A DNA stretch of 64,000 nt, taken from Salinisphaera sp. G21_0 (GTDB lineage: Bacteria; Pseudomonadota; Gammaproteobacteria; Pseudomonadales; Endozoicomonadaceae). Shown here piece after piece: positions 1-11,700 of the stretch (position 1 is its first letter; the number at the start of each line of letters is the position of its first letter). The stretch spans positions 1 to 64,000 of the forward strand of contig NZ_JAGHQW010000033.1 of NCBI RefSeq assembly GCF_017744115.1, read 5' to 3'. The position numbers were made by a program, and so were the translations under genes. Below the pieces are notes generated by a model. The model was not told the origin of the DNA and did no database searches. It saw only the letters and a program-made list of their open reading frames with translations.

Positions 1-1
1 T

Positions 2-3000
2 ATCTGTGCCACCGAACTCAATGCCCGGAAAGACCAGACGATCAGCGACAGCACCGTTTTTTGTCCCCAAAGCCCGTTTGTGGTGATTAACGGCAGCTCA
101 ATCGAGCGTCTCAAAGGCCATGTGATGGTAGAGGGCACTGTCGTTGTGCAAACGGATATGCTTGCTAATCTGCTGCAAGGTTGCAGGCAACTGGTGCTCA
201 CTGGCGAGCTGGACGACAAACAGTGGTTATGGTTACTGTGCCGACTGGAGGAATTACCGGCGAGTAAAAGACCACAGTTGTTTGCCAGTTTGCCAACCGA
301 TTTGTTGCTCCCTGCAAGGGCTGGCCACTGGCCAACCACGGGAGCCTGCAGCCCACACTGCGCCACTTTCACCTATCAGATTAACCCCGGGGATACCCTG
401 GAATCCCTGCAACAGGTCAACCTCATCAGCCAGAGCCGTTTCACTTTTTCCCTGACCAACAGTCGACTGCTGGATGCCCTGGTCAATGGGACGCCAACGA
501 CCCTTTATGGTCTGGAGCGCAACCCGGAATTGGCTGCCAACCTGGAAACCCTGTTGTTGCCTGCTCCATATCTATTTATTCATGGGAACAAGATGGATCT
601 GCCAAAGGCACGGGTCACCTTCATGAACCCCCCGGGGCAGCAAACCACCGGCTCAGCATTGATCAGCGCCCTGCTCAACGTTTCCGACAGCCAACCACCT
701 GCACCGGCAAACCCGGTCTACTCCCTGCTGATGTCTCTGCCCCAATCCTGTCAAAAGCGCTATCCGGACAGGCCGCCCTGGACCGGGGAGGATTTTCAGC
801 TTCGGTTTGAGCAACAGGCCGAGGCAGAACGCCTGCTGGACGGTAGCCCAGGGCTTCTGCCCTGCCATCAACGCCGTGCCTTGCATGTGCTGTTGGCCAA
901 GGCGTATCGCGGCGATCCGGAGATTTACAGTTTCATCAAGGCGAAAATTGCCGGTTATTATCCTGATCAACCCGCCGACAACCGGGCCGACCGATCCGCC
1001 CTGGAACAATGGCTGGCCCACCACCCTGCCCCGGAACTGAGGGACATCAAGGCCGATTTCTGGATGCTGGCCCGGCACTGTCCCGCCAAGGTACACCAGA
1101 ACAGCCAGGACCCGCATCCTGTATCTCGCAAAGCAGTGAAACAGCTGGCCATCTATATGGTCGCCGCCGCCCCCCGGGCAAAGCAGTTGACCCTGGCGCA
1201 GCGATTGGGGGTTGATCTTCGGCTGGCCTGGCAAAAACGCTTTTTTGATGGGAACCTGCGCTCAACCTTAAAAGATACCCTAATCGCTCACCGGCTATCA
1301 CTCAAACAAGGCACCATCATCAGCCAAACGGCCGGGACGCTGGAGAGCCAGATTGCCGCCATTGTGATGAAGGATCAGACCGATCAACAGAAGTCACAAC
1401 AGATCCGGGAGGTACTGGCCAGGGCCTTTGAGAATGATCAGTTACCAGTGCAGTGTCAGGATCTGCCCGACGCCCTCCTTGCCCGGCAGCACCATCACCG
1501 GTCCCGGCAGGAGCGGCGTCTGGTGCATTTGGCCCGGAGGGTCCGGGAGCATCCCGTGGTGTTCCTGCAGGGTGAGGCCGGAGCCGGCAAGACCTTTATG
1601 GCCAGAGCCATTGCTGCCAAGGCTAAGTATCCAGACTGTCAGGTGATTCAGCTTGGGCCCAACCACACCTCAGAAACCCTGTTTGGTAGACAACAGCTGG
1701 TCAGTTATCCAACTGGCAACAGGGCGGTGGATCATGGCACCGAATTTCGTGAAGGGCCACTTCTGCAGTGGGCATTATTGCGCGATCCGCCCCTGCTGGT
1801 GCTCGATGAAGCCAACCTGGTGCCAGAGGGCCTGCTTGCCCCCCTGGCCGGTTTAACCCGGCAGCCGCCGGTGCTCCATTATCAGGGGCGGGAGTACAAA
1901 CTGACCGACCGGCACCGGATTATTCTCACCGGCAATCCGGACCATTATTCGGGACGACACCTGGATAACACGCTGAGATCACGAATTCCCACCTTCTTTT
2001 ATAACCCCTTGCCGGACACCGTGCTGGCCAACGCCATCATTCTGCCCAATCTACCCCAGGCCTGGCCTGATCATCTGAAACAACAGGCCCGTGACCGGCT
2101 ATTAACTCTGTACAACCAGTTCCGGGAGCTGCTGGAGACCACCCCCAGAGATATCACCGATGTGCTGGCCACCGTTCGCCAGATTCTCCGTCACTGTTCC
2201 GCTACCGGGGACAACACGCCAGCGCAAGTCAACGCCCTGATCAGGCGGGCATTTATGGACAGTCTGGCCGGTGCTGTAACCACGGAATACCAGCAACGGC
2301 TGAACACCCTCAACGTCTGGTACCAGGGCCAGTTCCAGGAAGATCCTTCCCTTTTGGCGGGGGTTGACTCGAGCTTTACTGATTTTATCCAACGACTGCA
2401 GGCCGCCAACCCCGATGGAGACTTCTCTGCGGAGCCTGTCCGGCAACTGGTCTACCACTACTGGCAAAGTCTGGACAAGGATGACTCGGGACGCACCGCC
2501 GTGCTGGTGGAAGGGCCGTCAGGCTGGGGCAAGGATTTTGTGCTGGACAGAACCATCCGGCTCTGGCAACAACAGCAAGAGAGGAAACAACGGCCAGTAC
2601 GCCCGTTTGTCCATATCAATGCCAACCCGAACCAGTGGACCTCCCTGGCAGAAAGCGTCAAGCAGGCGATGAGCCGGGGGCAACTGATCGCCATCAGTGA
2701 GCTTAACCTGATTCCAAGCCACTATGTAGAAGGGTTGCTGAATAATGTGTTGACCGGCCATGCAGCACGGGGATTTCGCCTGTTTGCCACCATCAATCCC
2801 GGCTATTTTGCCGGACGGGAAGCGCTGAGCAAGGCCCTGACGAGCCGCTGCACCCAGGTCAGGCTGGCTGCCCTGACCCCGGAAGACCTGGCAAGGCTGG
2901 TGCAGGGATTACCCGAGATACCCGACGCGTTGCCCCAATGGCTGGCGGGTCACTTCCACCAACTATCCACCGCACTGCATCAGCAGAACTGCCCGGTGCA

Positions 3001-5542
3001 ACTGGCACTGGACGACCTGTTCAGCAGTGCCCGGCATCTGGCCAGTCAGCGGCCTGAAAATTGGAATCAGGCCTTGAAACAACACCTGTCACTGCCCTTT
3101 CGTGCCTTGCAGGCACTGCTGCCTCCGCTGCTGGAAGATGCAGCACGCCTGGAACGAATCAAGCAGGAAGAACAACGGCGCCGGGACCTTGAGGCCATGG
3201 CCAATAGCATGCCCGGACTGTTGACGCCCATCACGGTAACATTCGGGCCTGCACTCCGTTGTAGTGATCGGGTAATCACGGTGACACCGGAGGCAACAGA
3301 TCAGGACGTCATGACGATTGTGCAAGCCATGCAGGAAGAAATGGAGATCAGCCGCAATAGCGGGTCAACGGTAAACCCGCAACAAACCGGCCATTCGGCT
3401 TACCGTTGTGAATTTGGCGATATTGTGGTTCCCCGCCACTACAAGGTCACCAGGTACTTCCCCAAACACCCTTTCGATGCCCGCCAATATCGTCTCTTTT
3501 TTCTGGAGACCCGTCTGGATGAAGACGGCCGGTTGCGCAACTACCCCATCGACTGGACAAATGGCACGGTAACACCTTTGCCAGGGTGGCCTGATAATAT
3601 CATCTGGCGGACCGACCTTGGCGCAGATGAACTGCCCGGCAAGTTTACGCTGATCCTGGATAACCAGTGGCAGCCCCTGCCTGCCCTGACGCCCAAAGAC
3701 CAGCTCCGGGCACTTCGCTGCACCCCAAAAACCCCCATTGAGCTGGCCCGAAGCGAGCTGACAGGGCAACTGTTAATCAAAAGTAAGGCATCCTCAGCAT
3801 CACCGGTAACGGTGGACTTTATCATTGCTCCCGAGCAAGCCTATTTTACCCGACTGGGACCGGGCGAGTGGCTGACATTACCAGAGAGATTGTGCAGTCA
3901 ACGGCTTGCAGGTCTGCTGACAGAAAAGATTTTTTCCAAAAAAACCACCACCTGCAAAGCCTATGCAGAGCTGCGTAACATCCATGGGATCCTGAATATC
4001 CCGCAACGACTCAGGGCGTTGACGGGTTGGCTGAATACATTTTCCGATAGCAAAAATGTGACCGGACAAGATGAACAACTCTTGCTGAATATGCTCAGGG
4101 AGAAACAGGGGGTTTGCCGACACAAGACGATGATCTTCCAGGTACTCTGCCACTATTGGAGTATTCCAGCGCGGCAAGTAGAGAATGCTTCGCACCTTTT
4201 TGTTGAGATCAGCCCCGATGGCGGCCACACCTGGCGACAATACCAACTCGGTGGCGGCGGACGGTCCACTGCAGATATCACAGAACCCGACTGGGGGGAT
4301 TATCATCAACCAGGCTATTGTGAGCTGATACCAATCGAGGGGTATGCCGATTCCGACCAACTTAGCGATTCAACGAAAGACATCATTATTTCAATTAACA
4401 TTTATCTGGATTGTCTTACAAAACAATTGCAGTTAAGCAAAAGCGCAATCCTTTTTACCACAATTTTGCACGAACTTAGAGATATCTACTCTGCACTCAA
4501 CAGAATACCTGAAGACTCCGACATTTGTATCAGAGATTTTGGGGAAAATTGGGGGATACTGTTATCGCCACAAATGTTTTATCGGTTTGGTGAAACCATA
4601 AAAGATTGGGAAAGTATCATAGAAAAAAGCACTTGGCGTATGGCGGAGAATAAAAGCAATAGCGGTATGAAAGGTTGCTTCATTGAAAGTCAAATGAAGA
4701 TATTATCTCAGCTGATACGGGCACAAGAGCCTAATGTGCACTATTTGAACTGGCTATGTGACCTTTACCGTTCAGTGCCTCAATTTCTGAAATACATATT
4801 ATTGGCTATCTTACAGAGTTTCTCTGGGTCCTGCGACTCCTGTCAGTTAAAAGACCGGATAAAATCATTGCTTATGTCTTATTCTTTAAAGCCTATAAAA
4901 ACTAATAGTCTCAGGCCAAGAAGAAATGATGATATACGACTTTCACAGTGCTGCATAAACCTTATCAAAACGATGACCATGAGTCGGTCCCTTTTGGAGC
5001 GGCTATCGCAGCATCGCATCCATCAACAACTCCACCATCAGCCTGTGGGCAATAGCGTTATCATCCCTGATAAGCTTATGTCCGGCGAGGCGGCTTTCCT
5101 GAACATATCAAAATCTACAAGCTACAAACCCATTATCTTCGATTGCACTTCTTTACCAACAGTAGAGGTAAACAGCAAGATTATTCGAAGAAGAAAATCC
5201 GGAATAAGGTCAGAAATTAGAGAAATATATGAGAGTGAAAAGAGTTTTGTAGCGTTAGACAAGTTAATAAAAAAGACATTCTTTTATTGGCTGGCAGCAC
5301 ACCACATGAATGACACTCCTCCCATTTGGTTGACTCACCTTTATGATTTCTATTATGTTACGGCGCAGCCTTTCTGGGAGATGCTCCTTACGTATAACAA
5401 TCACAATGTTGATCCCATGGCCCAATTAAAATTACCCCCGGAACATATAAAAAACTGTTTTAACCAACCTTCCGCTGTCGTTCTTCAAAAGGATGATCTG
5501 CTTGCTCTTTTAGACGAGTTTCTTGCATTGATCGCAGATTAG
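2..5542 (+). CDS. Giant AAA+/AAA+/transglutaminase-like protein, copy 1 (5' end outside window)
   Basis: The reading frame is already open at base 2 and aligns with the interior of the intact copy at 5738, so the first internal GTG (80) is not the real start and roughly 350 N-terminal residues are missing. Visible in order: an AAA+ module with Walker A GEAGAGKT (nt 1571-1594) and Walker B LLVLDEAN; a second AAA+ module with Walker A GPSGWGKD (nt 2513-2536) and a degenerate ISELN in place of Walker B; then a transglutaminase-like core with GVCRHK (Cys codon at 4115), a downstream ASHLFVEI His and SPDGGHTW Asp. The paired modules resemble dynein/midasin/RNF213-type AAA+ proteins by style, not by proven homology. 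No signal peptide or membrane span is seen in the visible part. Function unknown; a role as effector, defence factor or protein-modifying machine is inference. The C-terminal 400 residues are AT-richer and diverge most between copies. Confidence 0.8.
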   Translation: MCATELNARKDQTISDSTVFCPQSPFVVINGSSIERLKGHVMVEGTVVVQTDMLANLLQGCRQLVLTGELDDKQWLWLLCRLEELPASKRPQLFASLPTDLLLPARAGHWPTTGACSPHCATFTYQINPGDTLESLQQVNLISQSRFTFSLTNSRLLDALVNGTPTTLYGLERNPELAANLETLLLPAPYLFIHGNKMDLPKARVTFMNPPGQQTTGSALISALLNVSDSQPPAPANPVYSLLMSLPQSCQKRYPDRPPWTGEDFQLRFEQQAEAERLLDGSPGLLPCHQRRALHVLLAKAYRGDPEIYSFIKAKIAGYYPDQPADNRADRSALEQWLAHHPAPELRDIKADFWMLARHCPAKVHQNSQDPHPVSRKAVKQLAIYMVAAAPRAKQLTLAQRLGVDLRLAWQKRFFDGNLRSTLKDTLIAHRLSLKQGTIISQTAGTLESQIAAIVMKDQTDQQKSQQIREVLARAFENDQLPVQCQDLPDALLARQHHHRSRQERRLVHLARRVREHPVVFLQGEAGAGKTFMARAIAAKAKYPDCQVIQLGPNHTSETLFGRQQLVSYPTGNRAVDHGTEFREGPLLQWALLRDPPLLVLDEANLVPEGLLAPLAGLTRQPPVLHYQGREYKLTDRHRIILTGNPDHYSGRHLDNTLRSRIPTFFYNPLPDTVLANAIILPNLPQAWPDHLKQQARDRLLTLYNQFRELLETTPRDITDVLATVRQILRHCSATGDNTPAQVNALIRRAFMDSLAGAVTTEYQQRLNTLNVWYQGQFQEDPSLLAGVDSSFTDFIQRLQAANPDGDFSAEPVRQLVYHYWQSLDKDDSGRTAVLVEGPSGWGKDFVLDRTIRLWQQQQERKQRPVRPFVHINANPNQWTSLAESVKQAMSRGQLIAISELNLIPSHYVEGLLNNVLTGHAARGFRLFATINPGYFAGREALSKALTSRCTQVRLAALTPEDLARLVQGLPEIPDALPQWLAGHFHQLSTALHQQNCPVQLALDDLFSSARHLASQRPENWNQALKQHLSLPFRALQALLPPLLEDAARLERIKQEEQRRRDLEAMANSMPGLLTPITVTFGPALRCSDRVITVTPEATDQDVMTIVQAMQEEMEISRNSGSTVNPQQTGHSAYRCEFGDIVVPRHYKVTRYFPKHPFDARQYRLFFLETRLDEDGRLRNYPIDWTNGTVTPLPGWPDNIIWRTDLGADELPGKFTLILDNQWQPLPALTPKDQLRALRCTPKTPIELARSELTGQLLIKSKASSASPVTVDFIIAPEQAYFTRLGPGEWLTLPERLCSQRLAGLLTEKIFSKKTTTCKAYAELRNIHGILNIPQRLRALTGWLNTFSDSKNVTGQDEQLLLNMLREKQGVCRHKTMIFQVLCHYWSIPARQVENASHLFVEISPDGGHTWRQYQLGGGGRSTADITEPDWGDYHQPGYCELIPIEGYADSDQLSDSTKDIIISINIYLDCLTKQLQLSKSAILFTTILHELRDIYSALNRIPEDSDICIRDFGENWGILLSPQMFYRFGETIKDWESIIEKSTWRMAENKSNSGMKGCFIESQMKILSQLIRAQEPNVHYLNWLCDLYRSVPQFLKYILLAILQSFSGSCDSCQLKDRIKSLLMSYSLKPIKTNSLRPRRNDDIRLSQCCINLIKTMTMSRSLLERLSQHRIHQQLHHQPVGNSVIIPDKLMSGEAAFLNISKSTSYKPIIFDCTSLPTVEVNSKIIRRRKSGIRSEIREIYESEKSFVALDKLIKKTFFYWLAAHHMNDTPPIWLTHLYDFYYVTAQPFWEMLLTYNNHNVDPMAQLKLPPEHIKNCFNQPSAVVLQKDDLLALLDEFLALIAD

Positions 5543-5654
5543 GAAAATTGGGGAAAGGGAAAAGCCTTCCGGGTATGACAAAAATAAGATGGCTTGCCAC
5601 CATACAATGAGTCACCCAAGTGGCTGTTCGAGAATGTTCATGCGTTTGCCGTGG

Positions 5655-5737
5655 AAGGAACCTTCTTATTATCTTTTTGTCCAAGAATTTTTTGAATCAC
5701 GAACACCGGCATTTATAAATCAGGCACGGATGATCAA
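5655..5737 (+). promoter_or_regulatory. Conserved leader before AAA/transglutaminase copy 2
   Basis: The 195-bp spacer between copies 1 and 2 contains a block beginning AAGGAACCTTCTTATTATCT (5655) that recurs before copy 3 (12430), followed in both by TTGTCCA and, just before the start, TAAATCAG. Conservation outside the coding region suggests promoter or leader function, or simply that the duplicated unit included this stretch. No convincing Shine-Dalgarno sequence precedes the ATG. Confidence 0.4.
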
Positions 5738-8700
5738 ATGGACAAAACAACAAATGAAGCTATCAACTACTACTCCTTTCCAAATCAAACAATAACCCAT
5801 TCTTTATTACATCGGGCGGGAGACATAAGGAAAATATCGGGTTTTTCCGATGGAGACGTCAAGCTTCAGCAAGCTTCAGTCAAGCGAATAAATTTAACAG
5901 AATCCCAGTCAGTCCCAACGCCTGATCTGGCACGAAGGCCTGCTGCTGCTTGTCAAGTTACCTGTCACTTGCCAGCTGATCACTCTCCCGCCTGCTTCTC
6001 GGATCAGGAAGCGGTCCATCAGAGCCTGAGCACCGGTGAGTTTTATTTTGCCAATACCCCGTTAACCCAACAGAGAATTATTGATCACTTACGCCATGAA
6101 CAGTCCGCAACCTATTGCATTCGTGCGCTGGATGATCTGGAAAAAAACGGCCTGATACAACAAACCTGGCTGGAGCACGGCCAGATACGCAACGCAGAAG
6201 GTCGGCTATTTTCTCATGAGCCGATAACCCTGATTTTTGACCTGACCACCATGACCCCCGGTGATATCGCCAGCTTGAATGACCTGCTTCAGGTGGGGCC
6301 CAAATGTAACGATAAACCACTGGGCGACCGGGTCCGGCGGGTATTTCTGGTCAACCACGGGATGCTGGACGGGAGCCAGCCCGCCAACCCCGATCTCTGG
6401 CGCAGATTGGGGAAAATGCCGGAAAAGGTCGTAGCAAAAACCGACTATATTACCGATTCGGTCACTGATGAAACCTTGCTGGCCCAAAAAACCACGGAAG
6501 ACATCCCGGCCAATGTCCCCCGCATCACCATCGACTTTGCCGCGACCGACCACTGGTACCGCCAACTGTTTGGTGGTATCACCCTCAATGATCGGGGTCG
6601 GCTGGTTTCTTCTGACGGAGTCCTGGCCAACCTGAAAGAGAATACCCACCTGGTGCTTAACAACGCACCCTGGGAAGACTCTGGCTTCCAGACAGCCCTG
6701 GCAACGGCCATACGGGTTGGCGGATTCACCACCAACCGGCAGTGGGTCAGGCTGCCTGAGCAGATCTCCCTGTCCGTAGCCCATGTCTGTGACACCGAAC
6801 TCAAGGCCCGGAAAGATCAGACGATCAGCGACAACACAGCTTTTTGCCCCCAAAGCCCGTTTGTGGTGATCAACGGCAGCTCAATGGAGCGTCTCAAAGG
6901 CCATGTGATGATAGAGGGCACTGCCGTTGTGCAAACGGATATGCTCGCCAATCTGCTGCAAGGTTGCAGGCAACTGGTGCTCACTGGCGAACTGGACGAC
7001 AAACAGTGGTTATGGTTACTGTGCCAACTGGAGCAGTTGCCGGATAGTAAAAGACCATGGTTGTTTGCCCATTTGCCAACCCACCGGTTGCTCGCTGCAA
7101 GGGCTGACCACCGGCCAAACATGGAAGCCTGCAACTGTGCTACTTTTACCTACCAGATCAACCCCGGGGATACCCTGGAATCCCTGCAACAGGTTAACCT
7201 CATCAGCCAGAACCGTTTCACCTTTTCCCTGACCAATACTCGACTGTTGGATGCCCTGGCCAACGGGACGCCAACGATCCTTTATGGTCTGGAGCGCAAC
7301 CCGGAATTGGCTGCCAATCTGGAATCCCTGTTGTTGCCTGACCCTTACCTGTTTATTCATGGGCATAAGATGGATCTGCCAAAGGCGCGGGTCACATTTA
7401 TGAAACCCCCGGGGCAACGAACCACCGGCTCGACATTGATCAACGCCATAATCAACGATTCCGCCAGCCAACCACCCGCACCGGCCAACCCGGTTTACTC
7501 TCTGCTGATGTCACTGCCCCGATCCCGTCAAAGGCACTATCCGGACAGGCCGCCCTGGACCGGGGAGGATTTTCACCTTCGGTTTGACCAACAGACCGAG
7601 GCAGAACGCCGGCTGGATGGCAGCCCTGAACTTCTGCCCTGCCATCAACGCCGTGCCTTGCATGTGCTGTTGGCCAAGGCGTATCGGGGCGATCCGAAGA
7701 TTTACAGTTTCATCAAGGCGAAAATTGCCGGTTATTATCCGGATCAACCCGCCGACAACCGGGCCGACCGATCCGCCCTGGAGCACTGGCTGACCCGCCA
7801 CCCGGCCCCCGAGCTGAGGGACATCAAGGCCGATTTCTGGGAACTGGCCCGGCACTGTCCGACCAGGGTACACCAAAACATCACAGGACCGGATGATATA
7901 AACAACAACTCGGTGAAAGAGCTGGCCACCTATGTGGTCGCCGCTGCCGCCCCCCCACGGCAGGGGCCCATGATGCAGCGACTGGGGGTCGATCTTCGGC
8001 TGGCCCGGAAAAAATGCTTGTTTGACGGGAACCTGCGATCAACCTTAAGAGATACCCTGATCGCTCACCGGCAATCACTCCGGCAAGACACCATCATCAG
8101 CCAAACGGTTGGGACGCTGGAAAGCCAAGTTGCTGGCATTCTGACGGGGGATCAGGCCGATCAACAGAAATCACAACAGATCCGGGAGGTACTGGCCACG
8201 GCCTTTACGAATGATCAGATACCCGGGCAGTGTCAGGATCTGCCCGACGCCCTCCTTGCCCGGCAGCGCCCTGACCGGTTGCGGCAGGCGCGGCGTCTGG
8301 AGCATTTGGCCCAGAGGGTCCAGGAGCATCCTGTGGTATTCCTGCAGGGCGAGGCCGGAGTCGGCAAGACCTTTATGGCCAGGGCCATTGCGGCCAGGGC
8401 TGGTTATCCGGACTGTCAGGTGCTTCAGCTTGGGCCCAACCACACCCAGGAAGCCCTGTTTGGCGGACCGCAGCTGGTGAGTTATCCAACGGGCAATAGG
8501 GCGGAGGATCATGGCACCGAATTTTGTCAAGGGCCACTGCTGCAGTGGGCATTATTGAAAGATCCGCCCCTGCTGGTGCTCGATGAAGCCAACCTGGCGC
8601 CAGAAGGCCTGCTGGCCCCCCTGGCCGGTTTAACCCGGCAGCCGCCGGTGCTCCATTATCAGGGCCGGGAGTACACACTGAACCCGCGGCACCGGATTAT

Positions 8701-11700
8701 TCTCACCGGCAATCCGGACCATTATTCAGGACGGCATCTGGATAACACACTAAAATCACGGATTCCCACCTTCTTCTACAACCCCCTGCCGGACACCGTG
8801 CTGGCCAGCGCCATCATTCTGCCCAACCTGCCAGCGGCCTGGCCTGAGCACCTGAAACTTCAGGCCCGTGACCGGCTATTAACCCTGTACAGCCAGTTCC
8901 GGGCGCTGCTGGAGCAGACCACACCCAGAGATATCATCGATGTGCTGGCCACCGTTCGCCAGATTCTCCGGCACTGTGCCACTACCTTGAGCACACCAGG
9001 GCAAGTCAACGCCCTGGTCCGGCGGGCATTTATGGACAGCCTGGCCGGTGCGGTCACCCATGACTGCCGGCAGCGGCTGGACACCCTCAACCGCTGGTAC
9101 CAGGGCCAGTTCCCCGAAGACCTGTCCTTTATCGCAGGGGTCGACCAGAGCTTTGCTGTTTTCCTGAAGGAGCTGCAGGCCGCCAACCCCGATGGTGACT
9201 TCTCGCCAAAGCCTGTCCAGCAACTGGCTTACCGCTACTGGCAAAGTCTGGACAAGGATGACTCGGGGCGCACCGCCATTCTGGTGGAAGGCCCGGCGGG
9301 CTGGGGCAAGGATTTTGTGCTGGGCAGAACCATCCGGCTCTGGCAACAACAGCAAGGAATGAATCGCCCATTTGTCCATATCAATGCCAACCCGAACCAG
9401 TGGACCACTCTGACCGAGCACGTCAAACAGGCCATGAGCCGGGGGCAACTGATCGCCATCAGTGAGCTTAACCTGATTCCCAGCCATTACGTAGAAGGGT
9501 TGCTGAATACTGTGTTGACCGGCCAGGCAGCACCGGGATTCCGCCTGTTTGCCACCATCAATCCCGGCTATTTTGCCGGACGGGAAGCGCTGAGCCAGGC
9601 CCTGACCAGCCGCTGCACCCAAATCAGGCTGGCCGCCCTTGCCCCGGAAGACCTGGCAGAGCTGGTGCAGGGATTGCCCGACATACCCGACGGGTTGCCC
9701 CAATGGCTGGCGGGTCACTTCCATCAACTGGCCACAGCGCTGCATCAGCAGAACCGTCCGGTGCAACTGGCCCTGGACGACCTGTTCAGCAGCGCCCGGC
9801 ATCTGGCCGGTCACCGCCCTGAACAGTGGCATCGGGCCTTGCAACAACATCTGTCACTGCCCTTTCGCGCTTTAAAGACACCGCTGCCGCCGCTGCAGGA
9901 GGAGGATAGCGCACGCCTGGCACGAATCAACCAGGAAAAACAACGGCACCAGGACCTTGAGGCCATGGCCAATAGCATACCCGGTCTGTTGACGCCCATC
10001 ACGGTAAAGTTCGGGCCTGTACCCCGTTGTCGTGACCGGGTAATCACCGTGACACCGGAGACAACAGATCAAGACATCATGACGATTGTGCAGGCCATGC
10101 AACAAGGCCCGGCGATCAACCGCAAGAGCAGGTCAACGGTAAAGCCGAAAAAAACCGGTCATTCGGCTTACACCTCCACATTTGACGATATTGTGGCTCC
10201 CCACCACTACCAGGTCACCAGATACTTCCCCGAACGCCCTTACGATGCCCGCCAATATCGTCTTTTCTTTGTGGAGACCCGTCTGGATGAAGACGGCCGG
10301 TTGCGCGACTACCCCATCGACTGGACCCATGGCACGATAACCTTTGTACCAGGATGGCCTGTTGATACCGTCTGGCGGGCCAACCTTGGCACCGATGAAC
10401 TGCCCGGCAACATTGCGTTAACCCTGAATAACCAGTGGCAGCCCCTGCCTGCCCTGACGCCCTCGGACCAACTCCGGGCACTGCGCTGCACTCCGGACAC
10501 CCCCATCGAGCTGGCCCGAAGCGAGCAGACAGGGCAACTGTTAATCAAAAGTAAGGGATCCTCATCACCGGTCACGGTGGACTTTATCATTGCCCCCGGG
10601 CAAACCTATTTTACCCCACTGAAACCGGGCGAGTGTCTGACATTACAAGAGGGATTGTGCAGTCAACGGCTTGTAGAAGTCCTGGAAGAAAATATTTTTT
10701 ACTCCGAAACCAACACCTGCAAAGCCTATGAAGAGCTGCGTGGTATCAATGGGGTCCTGGATATCCCACAACGACTCAGGGCGTTGATGGATTGGCTGGA
10801 TACATTTTCCGACAGCAAAAATGTGACCGGACAAGATAAACAACTTTTGCTGAATATGCTCAGGGAGAAACAAGGGGTTTGCCGGCACAAGTCGATGATC
10901 TTCCAGCTACTCTGCCACTATTGGGGTATTCCAGCCCGGCAAGTAATGAATGCTTCGCACCGTTTTGTTGAGATCAGCCCCGATGGCGGCCACACCTGGC
11001 GACAATACCAACTCGGTGGTGGCGGACGGGTTACTGCAGATATCACAGAACCCGACTGGGGGGAGTATGGTCAACCAGGTGGTTCTGACCTGAAGCCACC
11101 CGCTACAAGAGGGTATGCCTATTCCGACCGATTTATTAATTCAACGGAAAGTGGCTCTGTGTTACGGCGCAAAATTGAGAAGTCTCTTGGGTGTCTTGAA
11201 GCTTCATTACTGTCGTGCAATAAAAGATCAGTCTTGACTGATCTTATGCGCCAACTTAAAGATGACTATTCTACATTCATCAGAGGACCGGAAGACTCCA
11301 GCGCTTTGCCGGATAATTGGGGGGTGCTATTATCGCCACAAATGTTTTGCCTGTTTGATGACAAAATACAAGACTGGGAATGTATCATAGAAAAAAGTGC
11401 CTGGAATTTTTCAGTTGTCAGGGATATTGGAAGAGAAGATATCAAAAATCAACTGAAACCATTATATCGACTGATACATGCACAAGAGCCTGATGTGCAC
11501 TATTTGAACTGGCTATGTGACCTTTACCGCTCGGTGCCTCAATTTCTGAAATATGAATTATTGACCATCTTACAGACGCTCTCCGGGTCCTGTGATTCCT
11601 GTCAGTTAAAAAGCCGGGTAAAAGGAATGGTTGAGTCTTATTCTCCAGGACCCGGAACAGATAGGCGTCTTGAATACGAAAATCCACGATTTTCACAGTA

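Noticed and set aside
8879-9850. A 323-codon minus-strand ORF, with an equal-length counterpart at 15641-16612
   Set aside because: Both are antisense to the same region of the AAA/transglutaminase paralogues. Their matching length follows from the duplication and high GC at codon position 3, and they have no start signal.
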